Shown one piece after another: positions 48,301 to 59,910 of a stretch of 64,000 bases of DNA (position 1 is its first letter; every line of letters starts with the position of its first letter). The translations under genes were made by a program, and so were the position numbers. Location of the stretch: the NCBI GenBank assembly GCA_028274465.1, contig CM051456.1, positions 45,630,870 to 45,694,869 of the forward strand, read 5' to 3'. The notes beneath the pieces were generated by a model. The model worked only from the letters and a program-made list of their open reading frames with translations. It was not told the origin of the DNA and did no database searches. The stretch is from Plantago ovata. Lineage: Eukaryota; Streptophyta; Magnoliopsida; Lamiales; Plantaginaceae.

Positions 48301-49053
48301 TACGAGCACCACATTGAAAACCCAATTTGAATATCGTACCTCCTCAATGTGTCCCGCTTTCAACAATCTCTCTACCTCCGCGGCAATAATTGCCTCTTGC
48401 TTTGGTCCAAAGTTAGTTTTCTTCTGCCTTATGTGTATGATCTTTGTGTCCATGTTCAGCTTGTGTACAACAACAGACGGATCAATCCCTATCAAGTCAT
48501 TCGTGCTCCAAGCGAACACATCCGCATTTTCCTTCAAACACGCTATTAGCTTTCACTCAACTTCCCACTTCATCTCTGTCCCAATCGTTGTTGTTTTTTC
48601 GGGATCTCCATCTATGATTTGCACTTCCCTGATTGTCTCTTTGGGCTGTATTTTATTTTGCTGTAAGAACCTCTTCTTTGGAGTTGGAGCGACGGGCTCC
48701 TCGGGAATAACCTTATACTCCTCTGGTTGAATTTCTCCCATTGGGAGCTCCTCTCTAGCCCTTCGAGCCACTTCTCTTCTTTTGCTCTTAGTAAGTGACG
48801 GACTTATCTTTCGCTTCTTGGTTGGCGCTTCTTTGATAACAAACATTTCCCTCTCATCTCTTGACTTGCGGTCTCTCATCACCTATTTTGGAAGTGAGTT
48901 CCTTCTTACCGAGAGAGTATAGCGTTCCCAGGCTTGATTTATGTTTCCAACTTCTTGTCCTACTCCAGCTGGTGTAGGAAATTTCACTCTATTGTGTAGA
49001 GTTGATGCCACGGCTTGGAAGACCCTAAGAGCTGGTCTACCTAATACCACTTG
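45399..49053 (-). pseudogene. pol of H (protease end, RT, RNase H, aRNase H, integrase)
   Basis: From 49053 down: retropepsin tail; RT with PRIDQLVD, FMDAYQGFYQIKM and YVDDMLVK (about 47960); classical RNase H (about 47100-47650); a second RNase H of the archaeal type (KVDGSS, NNEAEYEAL, about 46720-47000), the hallmark of the Tat clade; integrase (45511-46680) with HHCC finger, WGIDIVGPF, VSDNGTQF and NGQVERTNR. Lesions: RT frameshift near 48130, a stop after GYMVT near 47810, a stop near 46703, and Asp to Asn in the second RNase H (YTNSQLV). Integrase itself is uninterrupted but its tail is cut at 45399. Confidence 0.9.
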
Positions 49054-49058
49054 ATAAG

Positions 49059-50633
49059 TGTTCGGAAACTCGTAATTTTGATGAGCAATTAACCATGCTA
49101 AATTAAGCAAAGTCCAATAACTAGTACTCTTAAGGTCCATAGGAATTTAGAATTTTAAGGACATTGTAAAAGAGGAACGTTTGCTGAAGACTTAGAGTAG
49201 GTGCTAGATAGATTGGTTTTACCGCTTATGATGTATCTTGTTTTCTGAAAAGAAATACAACCTATTGAAGCATTTGCTGATGATGTACTTTGTTTACACA
49301 AACAAACTATTGAAGCATTTAGAACCGCTCAGAAACTTGAAGATTTCGAAGACTGAAGACTAGAAGATTTCTGAAGACTGGTATCTACAAAGGCACATGT
49401 TGCTCAGAAAGTGGAAACTTCAGCAACAACATTTCATAAGTGAAAATCGAAACGACAGAGTAGGTTGTGCTTGCTGAAACTGAGACTGACCACTTGCTGA
49501 TGAATATTTGTGACCTCTTGCTGAAAGTACTAGTATTTGCGCTCCAATGTTACTGTTTGAATTTCATTCAAATGAGCATTAAATGCAAAGCATGCACGCG
49601 AAGGACCCGAAGACTAGAAGACAAACAAGGACGCTGCTGAAAGTACAAAAGCAAGTTAGTGACATTTTAAGGAACAAAACCCTTAGAATTTGAAATTCAA
49701 ACGGCTCCTTATTTCACTATAAATAGAGGTCATCCGGCAAAGAGTTGAAGTGTGTCAACAACGTGATCATACTCTCACTTGTGCTTAAACTCACATACTC
49801 TTCAAACACTCTTTACTGCCATTGATCCGTTCCAAGACTTAAAGCTTGAAAAAGATACTTGTGAAGAAGTAGAACTTACACGGCTAAGAAATTAGTTAAG
49901 TGTTCTTTCATTCTTTCGAACAAGAACAAGTCTTGACACCAGAAACAATCAAATTTGTTTACTGCAAAGTATTCAAAGTTTTGTTTCTTAGATTACTTGG
50001 GGTAACTGAATAAGTTATAATTAAGTTTTCTCATCCCAAACCTCTCTAACTGAAAATACACCCTTTCAGGCGTGATATTCAGGGGGAACTTAATCGAGCA
50101 TAGTGTTGCTGATTAAAAGTACCAAGTTTGGTGGAGAACAAGGTTACGTTCTCTAGTTAGGTAGGAAACGAAGCAAGTGTGCTTTGGTTTCTATTTGGAT
50201 CGCTCTAGATAGGTGTTGTAAGGAATCTCAATCTTATCTTAGTGGATTCAGTCCTAGAAAGGACAAAGTGGATTAGTTGAGAGTTTACGCCACTCTCAGA
50301 TACCACAATAAAAGTGTTTGTGTGATTTACTTACTATACTTAGTTTTCAGCAAAGCATATCTATCTGTACACAGTCACTCACTTAACTTGCTGAAACTAT
50401 CACTTACTGACAAAGCACTTATTGTATCAAAGACTTCCGCTCTCTGATTTTAAGTATCAACAAACCTAGTTACTGAAGAGTAACTTGCGCTTGATGAGAA
50501 AGTTAAGTATCAGCAAACTCATTACTGAAAAGTAATAAGTACTTGCTGAGAAAGTTTTTAAACGACGAAAGTTTGAAAAGACTATTCACCCCCCCCCCCT
50601 CTAGTCTTTTCTTGTTGTTTAAAGGGACCAACA
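49059..50633 (+). repeat. 5' LTR of Sire-2
   Basis: 1575 bp, TGTTCGG...CCAACA, TATA at 49718-49725. Confidence 0.92.
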
Positions 50634-50635
50634 AG

Positions 50636-50647
50636 TGGTATCAGAGC
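50636..50647 (+). promoter_or_regulatory. Primer-binding site, initiator tRNA-Met, Sire-2
   Basis: tggtatcagagc, an exact match to the plant copia consensus, two bases after the LTR. Confidence 0.88.
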
Positions 50648-50745
50648 TGGAGGTTCTTTAACCTTCAGCACTGAACCTAGATCCACTTAGGTGCTTTCCG
50701 TAAATCACTCTCACATGATAAGTTTGGTAGGCTTTTGCTGACAGG

Positions 50746-52123
50746 ATGTCTTTAGGAGACGCTCCCTTGCTGAAGCTGGAAACAAACGAAAAATGGCGAA
50801 ACAACATGATGCTACATCTTGAGGCCATTAGTGATGAGATTGTTACTGTCATTAATGATGGACCTATCAAGATCACTAAGGTTGAAAGAAGTTTTCCTCA
50901 CAAAACCACTGAAGATGGAAAGGAAACTATCATAGGCGAACCGGTTGATACCGTTGTTCCAAAACCAAGAGAGGAATGGACTTCCGACGAAGCTAAGAGA
51001 TTCCGTCTTGATGGCCAAGCAAGAAACATCATCATTCGATCAACTCCGGATACCATACAGTGCAAACTGTGGGGTGCTAAAACTGCTAACGAAGCTTGGA
51101 AAATGGTTCAAGATCTTTGTGCTGGATCTGACAAAACCAAGGAAAACAAACTCGAAGTGCTGAAGTTAAAGTTCCAGAACTTTAAACAAGGTACAAATGA
51201 GTCACTGGAAGACTTGGACTTCAGATTCACAACTCTTGTTAGTGAAATGACAGCCTTGGGTGTTGGAAATCTTTACTCAGATTCTGAGAAGGTGAAAATC
51301 ATCATCAGAAGTCTGAACCAAGAATGGATCCACACTCAGAACTTCTACTACAATCAAGGAATGCCAGACATTACACCAACAGAGTTGTTCTCTCATCTTG
51401 CTACTGTCAACTACGGGACAAAGCAAAGAGAAAATGTGTTTTCTGAAAAATCGCAAAACATTGCTCTTGCTGCAAAGCCGTCATCTTCTGAAAAGAAGAA
51501 TGATAAAGAGCCTGCTGATGAAAACGCTTTGGTTGTCAAAAACATGAAGAAATTCATCAGTAAGGAACTTGAAAGGCGAAAAGCAAAAGAGAAGCTGAAA
51601 AAGCATCTTGGTAACAACTACCATAAGTACAAGAATGAGACTAGCTCGCTGAAGAAGCAAGCTCAGCAAGCAACTTCATCAGAAGAACCAGCAGTTGAAA
51701 ATGATCTATGCTTTTACTGCAAAAAGCCTGGACACTTCAAAGCAAATTGCCCTTTGCTGAAAGGCAAATCTGCTGAAAAGAATAAGAAGTTCAAAACAGC
51801 TTTTATTGCTGAAGAAAAAAAGAAGCTTCAAGCAAAAATCGATGCATTGTGCATTGATACTAGCTCCGAAGACAGTGAGGATGAAAGCTCAGACACTAAC
51901 GATGAAGAAGCCACTCTTGACGTAGAGATTGGCAAGGAAGTTTGTGGAATAGCTATGGAAGCTTATCCAGATGTGTCAAACTACGAGTTCTGCCTCATGG
52001 CCGGTCAGGTAAACAATCCTACCTCTGACTCAGACTCTGAAAGTGAAGACAAGATTGACCTTGACAAGATTCAAGGAGAAATCGAAAGATTTGAGAAAAC
52101 TCTGAGCATACAGCAAGAGAAAC
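50746..52123 (+). pseudogene. gag of Sire-2, 3' truncated
   Basis: Open for about 460 codons from Met at 50746, with the gag core, CCHC knuckle (near 51710-51750) and acidic Ser/Asp stretch. It lacks the frameshift seen in Sire-1 at 25908, so it is the better reference for the N-terminal half. It runs out at the deletion joint near 52123 and reads a few residues of LTR. Confidence 0.88.
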
Positions 52124-52170
52124 TATTCACCCCCCCTCTAGTCTTTTCTTGTTGTTTAAAGGGACCAACA
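52124..52170 (+). repeat. 3' LTR remnant of Sire-2
   Basis: Last ~47 bp of the LTR (C run, tctagtcttttcttg, ending gggaccaaca), followed at once by the ataag target repeat. Confidence 0.85.
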
Positions 52171-52175
52171 ATAAG

Positions 52176-52469
52176 AGAATTCAATATCCACTACTAGGAA
52201 TGGTATAAGTCTTGTCACTCTTTGTGCCTTTGTACCTAAGGATACTTTCAGGTAGACTCTCCCCAATGGATAAATTTGTTCACCTCCAAAACCAACCAAG
52301 GCACTCCCCACCTTTTCCATTTCTCTCAGATCAATTCCCATTCTTTTCAACATTCTTAGCAATATAACATTGACTAAGCTCCCTGTATCAATGAGTACCT
52401 TCCTTACCGTATAGGATGCGATTTCCGTCAAAATCACCAAAGGTACATCCGGTTCTTCTGTGTCTCCAT
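52176..52469 (-). pseudogene. Protease N-terminal half of H
   Basis: Retropepsin start with the active-site LIDTGS (near 52390) and a conserved FGGEQIYPLG block. Split from its C-terminal half (49053 and below) by Sire-2, and from gag by F. No internal stop is seen in this piece. Confidence 0.85.
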
Positions 52470-53265
52470 CACAGTGATAGTGTATATGTCCTAGAGACGG
52501 TCTTTATTAAGGGCATACAGCCCTTATTAAGGGCATATATGTACTATTACACAGGTCAACGTAATATAATATATGTTTGTTTGTTTGTCTATTGAGTATC
52601 GCTTTCATATTTATATTACACCAGGCATACATCATGTCATATCTCTATTCATGTCTATATTGATATCAAACATGTCCCCTCGGATAGATGACCGATCACA
52701 CAAATAGTGGGAGCTATGTGAGTTATCATCTATCCCAAACTCTCCCTAGTCGGGGTTCATCTCGGATGTAGGGGTCTGAATGAACCAACTGAGACTAGTA
52801 TGTGTGGAGGTTATACTTGTTAGAGCAAGTGTGAGCCGATCCCACGGCCACGGAACGGATTGTTGGACAATCAAGAAACGTTCCCATAACTCTGCATAGT
52901 TGTTCGAAGGGTGATTACCGAACAATGAAAGTACCCACCGGAAACTCCCATCGATATATACTCTACACCGAAGTGTCTATGGGAACCGGAAAGTTGTCGA
53001 AGTGATGCCAGTCGTCCTTTGGACTTACAGGACTTTATCATCACATTTGTTGCCCCATATCGTTGGTGGACCCGTCGATGTCAGCTCTGAATAAGGAGCT
53101 GGCCCAAGACACGATCCATGATTATGGCTACATACAAATGGGGATGATAAGTGATTCTGTGAAGGATTCATCTCTCATGTGTAGCACAAGAGAGCATTGC
53201 TCATAGTCGTTCATAGTTGTGATTGGTAAAACCGCTGGCCAACGTATCAATATTATTATGATAGT

Positions 53266-54559
53266 TGATGAATGTGTATTTTACACTTTCATTTGAGTCT
53301 TTTTCACATATTTTTAGCTATCCTCTATGTTAATTTAGCTATATTTTAGTGCATTTTATTAGAGTAGTGTCATGTTTCCCTTTAGATTTTATTTTACAGA
53401 TTTTGGTTGAAAATCGAGGATTTCCGGGCAATTATATTGAAGTTGACAAGGAATTGGTGTTCCAGAAGCCTATTTGGAGTATCTGAAGGTTTCCGGATAG
53501 GATTTGGAGTCTAGGGGTCGAATCTGGAGGTTAGAAGGCCACTAGAAGTCAGAAACCGAGTCCGAAAAGGGGAAGAAATCCAAAAACGCGTTGAAAACGC
53601 GGAATTCCGCGAGTTTTTCTCTGGGGCGAACCGCCCCACACCGGGCGAACCGCCGCGTGTGTGGGGCGAACCATCCGACAATAATTCGAAGCCTATATAT
53701 AGTTGCTCAGTTTTCTCCGAAAATCATATCTTTCCAGACCTACTTTCTCACCTTTCTCTGTAGTTTTAGGTAGGGACTTCCCAGAGCCTGTTCTGGGGGT
53801 TCGTAGCTTAGGGGACGCTTTTTCATAGCAGTTTGGAGCTTGTAGGATCGCAATTCTTCGGAGATTGACAACCTTCGGTAACATTGTATCTTACAGTTTA
53901 TTCTACTTATTCTTATTTATCTTTCAACATGTTTTCTTCTATGATTTCTGTTGATTGCATGCCTATTATGAGTAGCTAAACTCATCATTGGTGGTAGTAT
54001 GTGAATTCTTAGCGAAGGGAAGATAATCATGCTAATGGCTAAATCGCGCATTATACTCCGTGTTATTGCTTTATTTCGTTGATCAGGCTTAGCCTAAATT
54101 CTCGTATGTTGTATTAATTATTATGCACAATTGGACCCTCGTCGACCTATACGCATGTTTATCTTCGTAGTGTTGAATAATTACGGAACACGATAGGACA
54201 ATAGATATTGACTTGTCAGAACCATTATCTTCGTAGTGCTTAACATTTACAACAGGACATTAGATTGATCAAAGATCTCCATGCAAGACCGAGGAATTTA
54301 TGCATGATTATCGACCCGTTATGCTTTGAAGGATCATACTATCACCAATCTTCATTATCTGTTAGAAAACCCCTTTGCTATTATGTCTGCTGTTTTATAT
54401 TCTCTAGTTAAATAGATAAAGCTAGTTATAGTCCTGAGAGAACGACACTCGAGGTCATTCTACTGCTACACTACGGTTTTCGTTGTAGTTGTGAATTGCC
54501 TTTGGCTAAATAATAAATATATTTGACTGAACCGGAACCCGACAAATCCGCGTTCATCA
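53266..54559 (+). repeat. 5' LTR of element E
   Basis: 1294 bp. Palindrome array at 53621-53672, TATA ctatatatag at 53693-53702. Confidence 0.92.
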
Positions 54560-54562
54560 AAT

Positions 54563-54579
54563 TGGCGCCGTTGCCGGGG
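54563..54579 (+). promoter_or_regulatory. Primer-binding site, tRNA-Asp, element E
   Basis: TGGCGCCGTTGCCGGGG, exact complement of the plant tRNA-Asp(GTC) 3' end, three bases after the LTR. Confidence 0.92.
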
Positions 54580-54702
54580 ACTATACTCCTTTTTTCTGCT
54601 TAATTTGTTTATATTTACAGCTTTCGATTCCTAATTCTATTAGTTTTAGTTTTCCTTTTTAATCTCTCTGATACTGCTTTCCTAGTCTGTTACAGATAGT
54701 GT

Positions 54703-56757
54703 ATGCCACATACACGATCTAAAGGAACTCAACTTGCTGATTCAATTGCTGAGATCGACAGAGTCTACCACCAAAGAAGGCTAGACCACTGAAAGCATGG
54801 GTTCAACCCACCAAGGATCGTATGAGGGGACCGGCGATTGTTCTTTCGTCTGCAACCCGAGATCTGGAGATCAAGAACCACGCATTCCAACAACTTCCGA
54901 GGTTCTATGGCTTATCAAGGGAAGATGTGATGGGGTACTTGCACGATATCGATGATTTCGTCAACCAACTCCCACGACCCGGAGCTGAAATAACAACGGA
55001 TGAGTTGAGGATGAAGGTTTTTGATATGGGAGTTGGCAACAGAGCCAAGTCATGGTTGAGTTCTCTACCGGCAGGCTCGCTGGACACTTGGGAGAAAGTT
55101 TTTTCAGCTTTCATGGAAATATACTTCCCTCACACCTTGACTACCGCGCTAAAGGCACAAATCACAGGATTCAAGCAGGACTATGATGAGACCATCTACA
55201 CCGCGTTTGAGAGGTTCCAAGATCTCACGAATAAGTGCCCTCACCATGGTTTTGAACTTTCTGACCTAGTCCAACACTTCTACAATGGACTAACCTTCGA
55301 GAACCAACAAGTGGTGGATTTCCAATGCCGCGGCAATATTTGGGAGGAAACCGCAGAAGCCGTCTGGGCAGTTTTCGAAAGGCTTGCTAAGGGTTCGCAG
55401 TTCAAGGACCCAAGAGCAATGGTTAGGAGACGTGGACCTGAAGCTCCACCGACTCAAGAAGCCCCTATGTATAGAGGGAATGGGGATCAATTCGAGTGCT
55501 TTACCAACGAATTGAAGCAAGTCCTCATGAGCGCCACCGGAACAACTGTTTCGAACGAAGTATGCCGAATATGCAAGAACTATGGGCATGGGGCTCATAT
55601 GTGTAGATCGGAGCTGGCGTACGATGATGGCAAATGGGCTCGAGGAGGCGAAGAGGAAGCCTTTGCTACAGAGTTTGGTACTCAAGAAGTTAGCTACGGA
55701 CAAGACAGTAGGAATCATCGAGGTGGATTTTGGAGAAGGGGATTCCGAAACAATCAAGGATATGCACCGGCTAACCAAACTTATGGCCCTAACCAAGACC
55801 GTAGTAGGCTAAACTATGGTAATGATCACTGCGAAAACCCCGCTCCGAAAGAGCCACCGAAGTCGAAGTCGGCTCAACTGATGGAGAACTTGCAAAAGAT
55901 GGTTGATCACACACAAAGTTTTCTCAAACGTTACGAAGAAGATTCCGAGAAGACTAGGGCAAGGCTTGATAGGTTGGAAGAGAGCACTAGGCTTGCCCAT
56001 GCAAGAGTTGATCGACCGAGGAGCAAGTAGGGAACAAGGCAAATTGCCTAGCAACACTGAGAAGTCGAATGCCATTACATTGGCTGGTGATCTACCTGAC
56101 GAAATCACCATCAAGAAGGTTGCTAAGTGCGAGTGTTGCAAGAAGGAAGAACTTCTACAGGCCAAGGAAGAAGAGAAGGACCTTGGTTCTGACGAAAGTG
56201 AAGAGGAGCAAGAGGATCCCGAGCCACTCCCTAAAAGTTTCGATGTTAAGGTAGGGATTGGTAACCTTGAAGATGTCCGTGCCACACTAGACACGGGATA
56301 CTACTCAAACATACTCCCTTTAAATGTGTTTGAAAAGAGTAGCCTTGGAAAACTATCTGAGCATAGGGCTATTGTGCAACTGGCGGATGGATCCTTTTTG
56401 AGACCCGAAGGCGTTGTGAAAAATGTGTTAGTCAAGATTGGTGAAGCTTCTGTATACACCAATTTTGTAGTTATGCCTGCGTCTGCACCTGAAACGGGGG
56501 ATGTCATACTCTTAGGGCGAACGTTCTTGACTAAACTACGCTCCGTGATGGACATCTACCAAACAACTTGCACTATTGAAGTAGATGGCAAGCAACACGT
56601 GTTGCAAGCCATAACTGATCCACCTGATCCGCCTGATATTTCTTTCACTACTCACTACTGTGGTCTTGCAGCCTATATTCTTTCTTATTCACAGGTTCGT
56701 GGCATGGAGAGGAGATCAATGAAGGGGAAGCCTAGTACCCGCAAAAAGAAGAGATAG
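54703..56757 (+). pseudogene. gag-protease pseudogene of element E
   Basis: Met-Pro-His-Thr start at 54703. A ~110 bp deletion at about 54782 removes the Leu-Glu-Arg-rich N-terminal part and shifts frame. The gag core and CCHC knuckle (55565-55606) are intact. About ten bases are lost near 55998, shifting into the retropepsin frame, which is open to 56757 (DTGYYSN near 56290: the usual Ser after DTG is Tyr here). No polymerase follows. Confidence 0.9.
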
Positions 56758-56800
56758 GCGCAGACAGGAGTCGAGTCAAAGACTTTAAACAATGACGCTA

Positions 56801-56818
56801 TCCGGGAGGCAACCCGGA
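56801..56818 (+). repeat. Post-gag hairpin of element E
   Basis: Perfect TCCGGG / CCCGGA stem, 43 bases after the gag-protease stop, same position as in C. Confidence 0.65.
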
Positions 56819-57000
56819 ATTTTTATCGCTTTCTTTACTGCTTTTTTGCATGCATTCATTCTTGAACTATTTGCTTCTCGTATGTGAATTTGTTCATGTC
56901 TGTGTCGTATATGTTTATGTTTGAGTGAGATTTTTCGAGTGGTTTTATGAGAAAATGGGTTTTGGGGATTAAAAACCGTGTTTTTGGACGGAAGGACCGT

Positions 57001-57105
57001 CTCCCCGCATCGGGGAGCACGGGGCGAACCGCCCCACATGGGGGGTGAATCGCCCCGTGTGGGGCGACTCGCCCCGCACCAGGGGCGAATCGCCCCACGG
57101 CCCCA
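57001..57105 (+). repeat. CpG palindrome cluster, internal, element E
   Basis: CTCCCCG-CGGGGAG inverted repeat, then four GGGGCGA(A/C)-CGCCCC units. Confidence 0.8.
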
Positions 57106-57825
57106 GAAGTTAAAAAACGCGGATTCTTCCTCTTTACCTCATTTTCTTCATATCTTCATCATTCCTCCTCCCCAAAAACCGAAAATTGCGATTTCATCTT
57201 CAAAATCACATACTTCTTCATTTCTTGACCAAATTTAGTGTTCTTTAGCTTAAATCGAAGCCTATTACATGATCTATCTTTTCATCCGAACAGATTTCGT
57301 CCTAATGCATTAGATTTTCAAATCTGAGGTATCATCTTATGAACCCTAATTTTCGAATTTGGGGGTTTTCTATTTTGAGCTTCAAATATGCTTATTTGAT
57401 GCATGGGTATGTTATTTTTGTGATTAGAAGTGTTATTTACTATCAACTGCATGCTCAATTTTGCTTAGATTGTTGATTTGGGAATTTTGCTACTAGATGA
57501 TATATCTTGTTATGCAATATGTCTTTATCTTTGATTTCTTGCATATGATTGTGTTTATTGATGTAATGATGTTGGATTTGATGGTAGAATGCTAAATTGT
57601 TGAGTATGAGGATTTATGATGGTAGAATTTTTCGCTACTATGGTATGAATTGAGCCTTGTTGGTTGTCTAGTAAGAGCATAATGTGATATATTGCATGTA
57701 GTAGTTACATTGGTATGTTGCATGATGAAGAAGCTAGGCTAGACATTAAGGTTTGGGGAGCTCGATTGTTGATTTTATTACTTGTGTATTTCGTTCTTAC
57801 ACTAGCATATGCATGAGTCAGTTTT
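57106..57825 (+). other. Non-coding leader-like stretch before ORF2, element E
   Basis: CT-rich at 57125-57175, then AT-rich, no gene. Possible intron from CTGAG/GTATCA (near 57328) to TTTGTAG/G (57857/57858). Confidence 0.4.
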
Positions 57826-58545
57826 GTGTCATACGAGGTACTAACTGTTGTTTGTAGGAACCATGCCAAGGGAAAGGAGCATTCCCGTATGATTTCTATG
57901 AAGTATTGGAGGGGGATCGATTACAACCATGTCAAGAAGAGTGACCTCGTTGGATGTGCGTTCGAGCCAAGGGGTTTTGCAACAACGTCGTGGATTATCC
58001 AAGAGGAGGAGCTAGAATACACCTGGGGTAAGGACTCCTATGCCTATTCATGCACCACCGAAGGGACAGAAACCATTATTACGTCAGCAATCCATCACAA
58101 GGACTGCAAAGTTCATGTGAACTAGAAGGCACCGGGACATTCTCGCCGCGACGGATTCAATCTTGAGTTCGCAGTTGCTACAAGGTTCCGAAGCGCTAGC
58201 TTGGTTCCAAAACATAATGACATGGGTACCCAGCCCCTCGTTGGGGTGCCCCTTGCGTGCCTCTAAAGGGAGCATCATATAGACATCGGTAGGATCAACC
58301 GTAGAGAATGTGGTCGGCATTGGAAAAAATGGTAGAAGACTTCTGAGTATCCGAGCAGCTTACTGTAACCTTCTCGTGGTGTAAAACGTTGGAGGGGGAG
58401 ATCCTGATACCACTGCCCTTTCCCCTTCAACAGTTCACATCCTATTGGAGGGCTTCAGGATGGAGGATTGAGAATTCTACTCGACACTTCAACTACCACG
58501 CATACCAGAAGACCTGATGACACCCTATTAAGCTCCCAGAGCAGT
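57826..58545 (+). pseudogene. ORF2 of element E, unrecognised
   Basis: The first 100 codons are open to a TAG at 58123-58125, which replaces a Trp codon present in A. Similarity to A then continues in the same frame (GFNLEFAVA, NDMGTQPLVG). It has ten extra residues relative to A (around KYWRGIDY), an in-frame difference. The distal acidic part seen in C (12099-12308) is mostly deleted. Function unknown. Confidence 0.45.
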
Positions 58546-59910
58546 CCCAATAACTCACAAACAGCATACTCAGCCGACCGATGCCAAACCATGGGGTAAC
58601 ATCTAGTATCACATCTTATTTCCTCATTTTCTTACTGCTAGGGACTAGCATTAATTTCATGAGGGGGGATGGGATTTAAGTGATCTAATGTTGTTAGTTT
58701 GGAGCTTGGTATTGGTAGGATGAGTATAGTACCTTGCATGTTTTATCCGTCTGCATTTGCATCTGCACGTTTACCGCTTTCTTAATTTTTTAGGTTGCAT
58801 TCACTACATTCACTACATTCATCCTAGGATAGTCTTGCATGTTTTATATGGAGTTTATTGCCGAATTTTTTGAACTTTTTTATTGGGTAGATCAACTAAC
58901 TATGCCATGAATCGTATGCTTCATCTCTATGAATTTGTTTGAGGTTTTTCTCGCTTGGCTTGTCACATTATGTATTGCACTTAGTTAAGCTTGGTAGTCT
59001 CGACATCACTTAGTGGTGTTTTCTCTACTGCGGTTCACGAAGGCCTTTATAATAGGATGATGCATGTTAGGGTCTTATGGTTGTTTCCCGAGTAATTATG
59101 TACCTAAGAGGCAACAAGTCTTCACCATGCTTTGAGATTTCTAAATGCCTAGGAAGGAGGTAGTGTGAGGTTGTGTGATCCTTTGTTTATAACCTATTCT
59201 TCCGAATAGGTTTGGGGAGGGGGTTACACCATCATTAGACTTGTTTTCATTTTATTTCATTTCCGTATCGTGATTGTTTTTCTTTTTCGTAAATTTTGTA
59301 CTCCAACCTAAGAAGTCGTGTGAGTCATTTTGTTTCTCTTTTTTTATGCTACTGCTGGCTAGAAAAAATCGAAAAAAAGAAAGAAAAAAAATTCCAGAAA
59401 AAAGTGAAAAAGAAAAAAGAAAAAAAACTGGAAAGAAAAAGGAAAGAAAAAAGAAAAGACCCCAAAAAAGCAAAGAAAGGGTCCAAAAAAGAAAGCCAAA
59501 TAGCAGTTAGCAAAGTGTTGTGTCTCATTTTCCAATTTTTGTAATGTTCGTAATCGTGTTGTAATTTTCTATTTTTTGTCTTTTATTCTTGAGTGTCATC
59601 TGTTCTAGACCACCTTCGTCCTGCCATTCAGAAAGTGGTGAATAGCTTAAGACTTTACTTGAGAGATGGGTAGAATAGGGGAGTGTTATCTTTTATAGGG
59701 AACCCTCCTTCGTTTGATGAGAGCCAGTACTGGTTCGACCTCTTTTGAGGAAAAGTCTTAACATGGTGGAACAGCAGTAAGTCCTCAGTTTCATAGGCAT
59801 AGGACAACTATTCGTATCTTAGCATGCTTCATTACGTCGTCACTGACTAGGTCCAGGTAGAGAATGTTACGAGAGACTATCTTGTCTTGACATAAGTGCT
59901 TATGTAGATT
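58546..59910 (+). other. Non-coding 3' internal region of element E
   Basis: Contains one twin hairpin (59191-59212; the partner is lost near 59305) and the purine tract (59364-59505). Ends at a deletion joint near 59910. Confidence 0.65.

Larger units (their letters stand above)
49059..52170 (+). mobile_element. Sire-2: internally deleted Sirevirus copy
   Basis: 3112 bp, with perfect TSD ataag (49054-49058 and 52171-52175), inserted in the protease gene of H. It contains a full 5' LTR, PBS and most of gag, then jumps to the last ~47 bp of the 3' LTR. The deletion joint at about 52124 shares the bases acta. Sequence is a few percent diverged from Sire-1. Confidence 0.92.

Noticed and set aside
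58084-58320. Open frame opposite ORF2 (also 34654-34980 plus and 11738-11974 minus)
   Set aside because: It is conserved in three copies and I could not fully exclude it, but it runs against the direction of the element and has no promoter or start context; ORF2 on the sense strand is preferred.
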